From Marmoricola sp. (lineage in GTDB: Bacteria; Actinomycetota; Actinomycetes; Propionibacteriales; Nocardioidaceae): a DNA stretch of 64,000 bases. Shown piece by piece: positions 59,006 through 64,000 of the stretch (the first letter of the stretch is position 1; the number at the start of each line of letters is the position of its first letter). The notes beneath the pieces are model-generated. The model was not told the DNA's origin. It searched no databases and saw only the letters and a list, made by a program, of their open reading frames with translations. The translations under genes and the position numbers were made by a program. The stretch is taken from positions 1 through 64,000 of the forward strand of contig JAOPYE010000014.1 of assembly GCA_025964775.1 (NCBI GenBank), read 5' to 3'.

Positions 59006-59764
59006 CTAGTTGATCAGTGCCACTCGCAGGTCCTCGGGAAGCAGTCGTCGGCCCCCGATCAGCCGCTCAGCCACCGCGACCGTGATCGTCTGCGCCGCCA
59101 TGATCCCGAAGAGCACCAGGGCCTGGGCGGTGGCCGCCTGCACCGGCGAACCACCGCCGAGCATGACGCCGATGAAGGCGCCGGGCAGGGTCACGACACC
59201 AGTGGTGGTGATCTGATCGAGTCCCGGCAGCAGGGCTTCCGGGGCGCGGCGGTGGATGCTCAGCTCGATCGCCCACGAAGGCCGCATGCCCAGCGACAGC
59301 GCAGCCTCGTACTGCGGCTTCTCGTCGCGCAGCGCTGCGAACGCACGCCGTCCGACCAGGGTGTTGGCAGTCATCGCGTTGCCCACCACGATGCCGGCGA
59401 TCGGGATGATCGCCAGCCCGTTGAAGGGGACCGCGCCGGTGGCCAGCACGATCGCGAGGACCGGCAGCACGCCGGCAGCCATCGCTGCAGCCGACCAGAT
59501 CCAGGCTCGCGGCGCCTCGATCCGACGGGACGTGGTGAGCACCCCCATCGCGAACATCGCCAGCGAGAACAACGCGGACAGTGCGAGGTTGCCGACGACC
59601 GCCTTGATCAGCAGGGCCACCACGCTCAGCTGGATGACGGCACGCGCCCCCGCGATGAATGAGGTGCGCGCGAGGTCGTAGCCCGCGACACGATGGGCGA
59701 CGATGGCAAGCGCCAGCAGCAGCGCGAGGGCGAGGGCGACCTGCCAGCCCGGGTCAACGGTCAC
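59006..59764 (-). CDS. fetB: FetB-type (UPF0014) ABC permease
   Basis: This 252-residue protein has about seven transmembrane helices. It carries the family's GARAVIQLSVVALLI near the N-terminus, IPIAGIVVGNAMTA in the middle and TTTGVVTLPGAFIGVMLGGGSP near 175-195. FetA/FetB exports iron and helps in oxidative stress in E. coli. No fetA ATPase gene is adjacent, so the partner is elsewhere. The GTG start has TAGCGT six bases upstream (59771-59776), another leaderless promoter, back to back with that of the oxidoreductase gene. Confidence 0.88.
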   Translation of the reverse strand: MTVDPGWQVALALALLLALAIVAHRVAGYDLARTSFIAGARAVIQLSVVALLIKAVVGNLALSALFSLAMFAMGVLTTSRRIEAPRAWIWSAAAMAAGVLPVLAIVLATGAVPFNGLAIIPIAGIVVGNAMTANTLVGRRAFAALRDEKPQYEAALSLGMRPSWAIELSIHRRAPEALLPGLDQITTTGVVTLPGAFIGVMLGGGSPVQAATAQALVLFGIMAAQTITVAVAERLIGGRRLLPEDLRVALIN

Positions 59765-59785
59765 ACGCCCACGCTAGGGCACTAG

Positions 59786-59797
59786 TAGCGTGCGCTC
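59786..59797 (+). promoter_or_regulatory. Leaderless promoter of the oxidoreductase gene
   Basis: TAGCGT (59786-59791), six bases, ATG at 59798. On the other strand the same hexamer serves fetB (59771-59776). The two divergent leaderless promoters share only 33 bases. Confidence 0.55.
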
Positions 59798-60790
59798 ATG
59801 CGTGCAGCCCAGGTAACCCGGCTCGACGGTCCTCTGGCCGTCGAGATCAACGAGATCGACGAGCCGACCGAGATCGGGCCGTTCGGCCCCCAGATCCTCG
59901 TGGACGTCCATGCGGTCGGGATCTCCTTCCCCGACCTGTTGCTGAGCAAGGGCGAGTACCAGCTCAAGCCTGAGCTGCCGTTCACCCTCGGTGTCGACTT
60001 CGCCGGCGTGATCCGCAGCGCTCCGGACGGCAGCGGCTTCGCGCCCGGTGACCGGGTTGCCTGCGTCGGCGGGTACGGCGGCGCCGGCGAGGTGGCGGCA
60101 ACAGGTCCGGACAGCACCTTCCACCTGCCCGACAACCTGTCGTTCGAGCAGGGCGCCGCGTTGCCGATGAACTACCTGACGGCGCAGTTCGCCCTCAAGG
60201 AACGCGGCCAGATCGTCCCCGGCGAGACGGTGCTGGTGCACGGCGCCGCCGGCGGTGTCGGCACGGCGACCATCCAGGTCGCGAAGGGGTACGGCGCGCG
60301 CGTGATCGCGGTCGTCTCCACCGACGAGAAGGCCGCGGTCGCCCGGGCTGCCGGCGCCGACGAGGTCGTCAAGGTCGACGGGTTCCTCGCAGCGGTCAAG
60401 GAGCTGACCGACGGGGTCGGCGTCGACATCGTGATGGATGTCGTCGGCGGTCGCCTGTTCACCGACTCGCTCCGGTCGCTCGCCCCGCAGGGTCGGCTCC
60501 TGGTGGTCGGCTTCGTGGACGGCAGCATCCCCGAGGTCAAGGTGAACCGGCTGCTGCTCAACAACACCGACGTCCGCGGCGTCGGCTGGGGCGACTACGC
60601 GATGCGCCGCCCCGGTTTCATGACTGCGCAGTGGCGTGAGCTCGAGCCGATGATGGCCTCCGGCGTGATCGCGCCTCCGATCGGAGCGACGTACGGGCTC
60701 GAGGACTTCGGACGAGCGCTGGTGGAGATGGACGAGCGCAAGACGCTCGGCAAGACTGTGATCCGCATCCACAAGGAGATGACTCGATGA
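59798..60790 (+). CDS. NADPH:quinone oxidoreductase-like MDR enzyme
   Basis: This 330-residue medium-chain dehydrogenase/reductase of the zinc-free quinone-oxidoreductase branch has no zinc-binding cysteines in the expected places. The GroES-like half starts with VHAVGISFPDLLLSKGEYQ; the nucleotide fold has VLVHGAAGGVGTATIQVAKG near 145-165. GFVDGSIPEVKVNRLLLNNTDVRG is typical of the enoyl/quinone reductase type. It reduces quinones or enones with NADPH. The stop overlaps the lipoprotein gene start (ATGA). Confidence 0.93.
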   Translation: MRAAQVTRLDGPLAVEINEIDEPTEIGPFGPQILVDVHAVGISFPDLLLSKGEYQLKPELPFTLGVDFAGVIRSAPDGSGFAPGDRVACVGGYGGAGEVAATGPDSTFHLPDNLSFEQGAALPMNYLTAQFALKERGQIVPGETVLVHGAAGGVGTATIQVAKGYGARVIAVVSTDEKAAVARAAGADEVVKVDGFLAAVKELTDGVGVDIVMDVVGGRLFTDSLRSLAPQGRLLVVGFVDGSIPEVKVNRLLLNNTDVRGVGWGDYAMRRPGFMTAQWRELEPMMASGVIAPPIGATYGLEDFGRALVEMDERKTLGKTVIRIHKEMTR

Positions 60791-61251
60791 CCCGAACCCG
60801 CTCACGCACAGCTGCAGCTGTCCTCTGCACGGCTCTCACTGCCACTGCGCTGGCGGGGTGCGGCAGCTCGGCGAGCAGCGGAACCTCCGGGGGCCCGCTG
60901 ACGATCGAGGCGTTCAAGGCGCAGGCCAACGCGATCTGCAAGACAGGCAACGCCGACATCAAGCAGATCGGGTCCGGCATCACGATCAGCTCGAGTCCGA
61001 CGCTCGTGGTGCAGGCGCTCCACGCGGCCGCGAACCGGGCGAACAAGGAAGTCAGCGACATCCGCAAGCTTCAGGCGCCGTCGAGCATCGCGTCCGCCGT
61101 CAACGCCTGGGGCGATGCCATCAACACGGCGACTGCCAAGATCCTCAAAGGCGGCATCGAGGTGCTGAGCGGAGCCGATCCGTTCGCCGGCGCCGACGCC
61201 AGGGCCAAGGCGTTGGGCCTGACCAGCTGCGAGAGCGGGTCCGGTACCTGA
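60787..61251 (+). CDS. Small lipoprotein
   Basis: This 154-residue protein has a signal peptide with lipobox LAGC (Cys24), so it is acylated and surface anchored. The mature part is helical with an AFKAQANAICKTGNADIKQIG segment and a second cysteine pair member near the end (LTSCES), a likely disulfide. It resembles small actinobacterial lipoproteins of unknown role. Its ATG overlaps the oxidoreductase stop by four bases. Confidence 0.85.
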   Translation: MTRTRSRTAAAVLCTALTATALAGCGSSASSGTSGGPLTIEAFKAQANAICKTGNADIKQIGSGITISSSPTLVVQALHAAANRANKEVSDIRKLQAPSSIASAVNAWGDAINTATAKILKGGIEVLSGADPFAGADARAKALGLTSCESGSGT

Positions 61252-61273
61252 GCGTGGTTTGCACCCGGGCGAT

Positions 61274-61285
61274 TAGAGTCTCAGG
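61274..61285 (+). promoter_or_regulatory. Leaderless promoter of the M13 peptidase gene
   Basis: TAGAGT (61274-61279), six bases, GTG at 61286, no ribosome binding site. Confidence 0.55.
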
Positions 61286-63238
61286 GTGACGATTCTTGAC
61301 GATGCCCGCTCGGGCATGGACACCGACATCCGCCCGCAGGACGACCTGTTCGGTCATGTGAACGGGACCTGGCTCGAACAAGCCGAGATCCCGAGTGACC
61401 GGGCCGCGTGGGGCCCCTTCGTGATGCTGGCCGATGTGGCCGAGGAGCAGGTCCGCTCGATCATCGAGGACTGCGCCGCCGGGAAGGTCGAGGGACTCGA
61501 CGCAGGAAAGATCGGCGACCTGTTCGCGAGCTTCATGGACACCGACCGGGTCGACGAGCTGGGCGTCACCCCGATCCTCGGGGTGCTGCAGGCGATCGAC
61601 GGGCTGGACAGCCTGCTGGGCCTCTCCGCGTTCCTCGGCGAGTTCGAGCGCACCGGCGGCGGTGGCGTCTTCGGCTCGTACGTCGACACCGACGACCGCG
61701 ATTCCGACCGCTACCTGGTCAACGTCAGCCAGGGCGGGATCGGGCTGCCTGACGAGTCGTACTACCGCGAGGAGAAGTTCGAGGACATCCGGGCGAAGTA
61801 CGTCGACTACCTCGAGAAGCTGCTCGAGCTCGCCGACCGGCCGGACCCACGGGCCACCGCGGAGCTTGTCTTCGCCCTCGAGACCAGGATCGCCGAAGGG
61901 CACTGGGAGCGCGCTGACACCCGCGACGTGATCAAGAGCTACAACCTGACCTCCTACGACGAGCTGCGCGGGGCGATGCCGTCCTTCGACTTCGACGTCT
62001 ACGTGCGCAACCTGGGCGGTGACGAGCGCACGTTCGCCGAGACCGTCGTACGGCAGCCGTCGTACCTCAAGCACCTCGAGTCGGTGCTGGTCGACACCCC
62101 GATGGAAGCGTGGCGGGCATTCCTCTCGGTGCGTGCGATCAGATCGGCGGCGGCGTACCTGCCGGAGGCGTTCGTCGAGCTCAACTTCGACTTCTACGGC
62201 CGCACCCTGTCGGGCACCCCCGAGCTGCGGGCGCGCTGGAAGCGGGGCGTCGGCCTGGTCGAGGGCGGGCTGGGCGAGGCCGTCGGTCGCGAGTACGTCG
62301 CCCGGCACTTCCCGCCGCGGTCCAAGGAGCTGATGGACGCGCTGGTCGCCAACCTGCTCGAGGCCTACCGGCAGAGCATCACCACGCTCGACTGGATGAG
62401 CGAGGAGACCAAGCAGCGCGCGTTCGAGAAGCTGGACACGTTCCGCCCGAAGATCGGCTACCCGGTCAAGTTCCGCGACTACTCCGACCTGATCATCGAT
62501 GCCGGTGACCTGGTCGGCAACATCGTGGCGATCGCTGCGTTCGAGACCGACCGGCAGCTCGCCAAGATCGGCGCGCCGGTGGACCGCGACGAGTGGTTCA
62601 TGCTGCCGCAGACCGTCAACGCGTACTACAACCCAGGCACCAACGAGATCTGCTTCCCGGCCGGCATCCTGCAGAAGCCGTTCTTCTCCCCGGACGCGGA
62701 CCCGGCCGAGAACTACGGCGGCATCGGTGCGGTGATCGGGCACGAGATCGGCCACGGCTTCGACGACCAGGGCGCCCAGTACGACGGCCACGGCAACCTC
62801 AACGACTGGTGGACGGCTGAGGACAAGGCGGCCTTCGAGGTCAAGTCGAAGGCGCTGATCGAGCAGTACGACGGCTTCGAGCCGCGCAGCCTGCCCGGCG
62901 AGCACGTCAACGGTGCGCTGACTGTCGGCGAGAACATCGGTGACCTCGGTGGCCTGACCATCGCCCACAAGGCCTACCTGATCGCCCTCGACGGGACCGA
63001 GCCGCCTGAGATCGACGGGCTCACCGGCCCGCAGCGGCTGTTCATGAACTGGAGCTACGTCTGGCGCACCAAGCGTCGCCGCGAGCTCGAGCAGCAGTAC
63101 CTGACGACCGATCCGCACAGCCCGCCGGAGTTCCGCGCCAACATCGCACGCAACCTCGACGAGTTCCACGCAGCCTTCGGCACCCGGCCCGGTGACGGGC
63201 TCTGGCTCGACCCGGAGGACCGCATCCGGATCTGGTGA
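61286..63238 (+). CDS. M13-family (neprilysin-like) metalloendopeptidase
   Basis: The protein has 650 residues. Zinc motif HEIGH with H486, E487 and H490, and the third ligand region ENIGDLGG near 550. The conserved NAYYNPGTNEICFPAGIL precedes the zinc site, and the C-terminal segment ends with the family-typical aromatic xRIW. M13 peptidases cleave peptides up to about 40 residues. There is no signal peptide, so unlike eukaryotic neprilysin it is probably cytoplasmic or exported differently. Length is normal for bacterial PepO-type enzymes. Confidence 0.95.
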   Translation: MTILDDARSGMDTDIRPQDDLFGHVNGTWLEQAEIPSDRAAWGPFVMLADVAEEQVRSIIEDCAAGKVEGLDAGKIGDLFASFMDTDRVDELGVTPILGVLQAIDGLDSLLGLSAFLGEFERTGGGGVFGSYVDTDDRDSDRYLVNVSQGGIGLPDESYYREEKFEDIRAKYVDYLEKLLELADRPDPRATAELVFALETRIAEGHWERADTRDVIKSYNLTSYDELRGAMPSFDFDVYVRNLGGDERTFAETVVRQPSYLKHLESVLVDTPMEAWRAFLSVRAIRSAAAYLPEAFVELNFDFYGRTLSGTPELRARWKRGVGLVEGGLGEAVGREYVARHFPPRSKELMDALVANLLEAYRQSITTLDWMSEETKQRAFEKLDTFRPKIGYPVKFRDYSDLIIDAGDLVGNIVAIAAFETDRQLAKIGAPVDRDEWFMLPQTVNAYYNPGTNEICFPAGILQKPFFSPDADPAENYGGIGAVIGHEIGHGFDDQGAQYDGHGNLNDWWTAEDKAAFEVKSKALIEQYDGFEPRSLPGEHVNGALTVGENIGDLGGLTIAHKAYLIALDGTEPPEIDGLTGPQRLFMNWSYVWRTKRRRELEQQYLTTDPHSPPEFRANIARNLDEFHAAFGTRPGDGLWLDPEDRIRIW

Positions 63239-63240
63239 GC

Positions 63241-64000
63241 ATGGCTGCAACGGAGCGCCGCTCCTGGCTGCCGATCGGCCTGGTGCTGGCGGTGATCGTC
63301 GTCGGACTGGTCACGATCGTGCTGACGCGTCCGGCGTCGATCACCTGCGCGACCAGGACGCACCCGACGAGCCCGGTGCTCTCGGCTGCCGGTATGACCC
63401 GGCAACCGGACCCGCGGCTCAACACCCTGGCAGCCGCCGTCAGTCGCTGGGGACCGCCGTTCGGGAAGGTCGAGGGCGGCGTCGGCTTCGACTACGGCCA
63501 GTGGCTGCACCTGTACGGACTCTCCGACAGCCTGGTCGCCTTCACCAAGCGCAACGCTGCGGTGACGGTCCTCGGTTCTGGGCTGAACCCCCGGTGGGCC
63601 GTGCTGCCGGCGACCAACCGGATCGCGTGGGACGCCTCGCCGAAGCGGTTCATGCTGCTGGACCTGGATGCCACCGCGCGGACCCGGCTCGCCTCGTTCG
63701 ACCTGGCGACCGGCGAGCAGGAGTGGTGCATCGACCTGAACTCGCGTCACCGCGACGGTCAGCCGGTGTCCACGACGTTCCTGGGCGACGGGGACCTGAT
63801 GGTCGTGCTGCCCGTCGGCGGCGGGCTCCAGCTGGCCCGGATCGAGGGCGACAACGGTCGGGTGCTCTGGAGCGTCCCGGCTGCGGGCGCCGCACGAGCC
63901 GACTTCCTCGGTGCCGTGGACAGCAAGACGGTCCTTGCCGGCGGGGTCGAGGAGTACCGGCTCGCCGAGCCGCCCCCCGCGTCCGCGGGCGGTGCGGTCG
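63241..64000 (+). CDS. Membrane-anchored beta-propeller protein (3' partial)
   Basis: This frame is open to the window end, 253 codons visible. An N-terminal transmembrane helix (about 10-28, PIGLVLAVIVVGLVTIVLT) is followed by a region with PQQ/WD-like propeller strands, including LASFDLATGEQEWCIDL and LARIEGDNGRVLWSVPA. Such proteins are extracytoplasmic scaffolds or sensors; the exact role is not readable. The ATG is two bases after the M13 stop; a GTG at 63235 overlapping that stop (GTGA) is equally possible. Probably cotranscribed with the peptidase. Confidence 0.8.
   Translation, partial: MAATERRSWLPIGLVLAVIVVGLVTIVLTRPASITCATRTHPTSPVLSAAGMTRQPDPRLNTLAAAVSRWGPPFGKVEGGVGFDYGQWLHLYGLSDSLVAFTKRNAAVTVLGSGLNPRWAVLPATNRIAWDASPKRFMLLDLDATARTRLASFDLATGEQEWCIDLNSRHRDGQPVSTTFLGDGDLMVVLPVGGGLQLARIEGDNGRVLWSVPAAGAARADFLGAVDSKTVLAGGVEEYRLAEPPPASAGGAV

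Overview
The window is high-GC actinobacterial DNA, most likely from a Nocardioides-like member of the Nocardioidaceae. The evidence is: genes packed with 1-4 base start/stop overlaps; a PknB/PbpA/RodA/PstP/FhaB/FhaA block in the mycobacterial gene order; a mycothiol-dependent isomerase-type protein; and an alkane hydroxylase fused to rubredoxin, a form known from Nocardioides and Prauserella. This taxonomic reading is an inference. No rRNA, transposase or CRISPR array was seen.

Region 1 (1-6.3 kb). After about 0.7 kb of poorly coding DNA comes a DUF1295 (steroid 5-alpha-reductase-like) plus FAD-oxidoreductase operon, a DUF985 cupin, a PIN/Phd-type toxin-antitoxin pair, a short-chain dehydrogenase, an MBL hydrolase and a SURF1 protein. 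The DUF1295 operon and the dehydrogenase each have a 16-bp inverted repeat (CTAGAAC-NN-GTTCTAG) in their promoter. Its core matches the binding motif of KstR, the TetR repressor of steroid catabolism.

Region 2 (6.3-29.4 kb). This is a nearly complete late aerobic (oxygen-dependent) cobalamin locus: cobQ, cobK, cobD, cobU, cobT, a cobB-cobC fusion, cobO, a ChlI-ChlD fusion chelatase, cobL, cobM, a cobI-cobJ fusion, cobH, a truncated cobG, cobN and cobF. Four cobalamin riboswitches precede cobT, the chelatase operon, cobH-cobIJ and cobN. A dispersed GC-rich palindrome lies inside two of these riboswitches, in the linkers of both fusion enzymes and in the N-terminus of CobF. A separate 21-base repeat lies in-frame in the chelatase and in CobN. 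CobG lacks the cysteine-rich C-terminal half that binds Fe-S and siroheme. cobA and cobS are not in the window.

Region 3 (29.4-42.2 kb). This is the growth and cell-division block: DUF3817 protein, a single-pass membrane protein, cyclophilin, zinc-finger rhomboid protease, a CrgA-like protein that looks internally duplicated, DUF881, YibE/F, PknB with three PASTA repeats, PbpA, RodA/FtsW, PstP, FhaB and FhaA, then tRNA-Leu(CAG).

Region 4 (42.2-56.5 kb). Accessory and metabolic genes: a substrate-binding protein, a ParD-like/zeta-type toxin pair, malic enzyme, a secreted protein opposite a TetR regulator, membrane and repeat-rich exported proteins, a NarL-type two-component system, a mycothiol-type isomerase, an MMPL transporter, a 34-residue membrane peptide, a second dehydrogenase, a small GNAT and a nitroreductase.

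Region 5 (56.5-64 kb). An alkane-oxidation operon (AlkB-rubredoxin fusion, 3Fe-4S ferredoxin, TetR), then a FetB-type permease, a quinone-oxidoreductase-like enzyme, a lipoprotein, an M13 metallopeptidase and a partial beta-propeller protein cut by the window end. At least eight genes across the window share a leaderless layout: a TAnnnT hexamer six or seven bases before the start codon.
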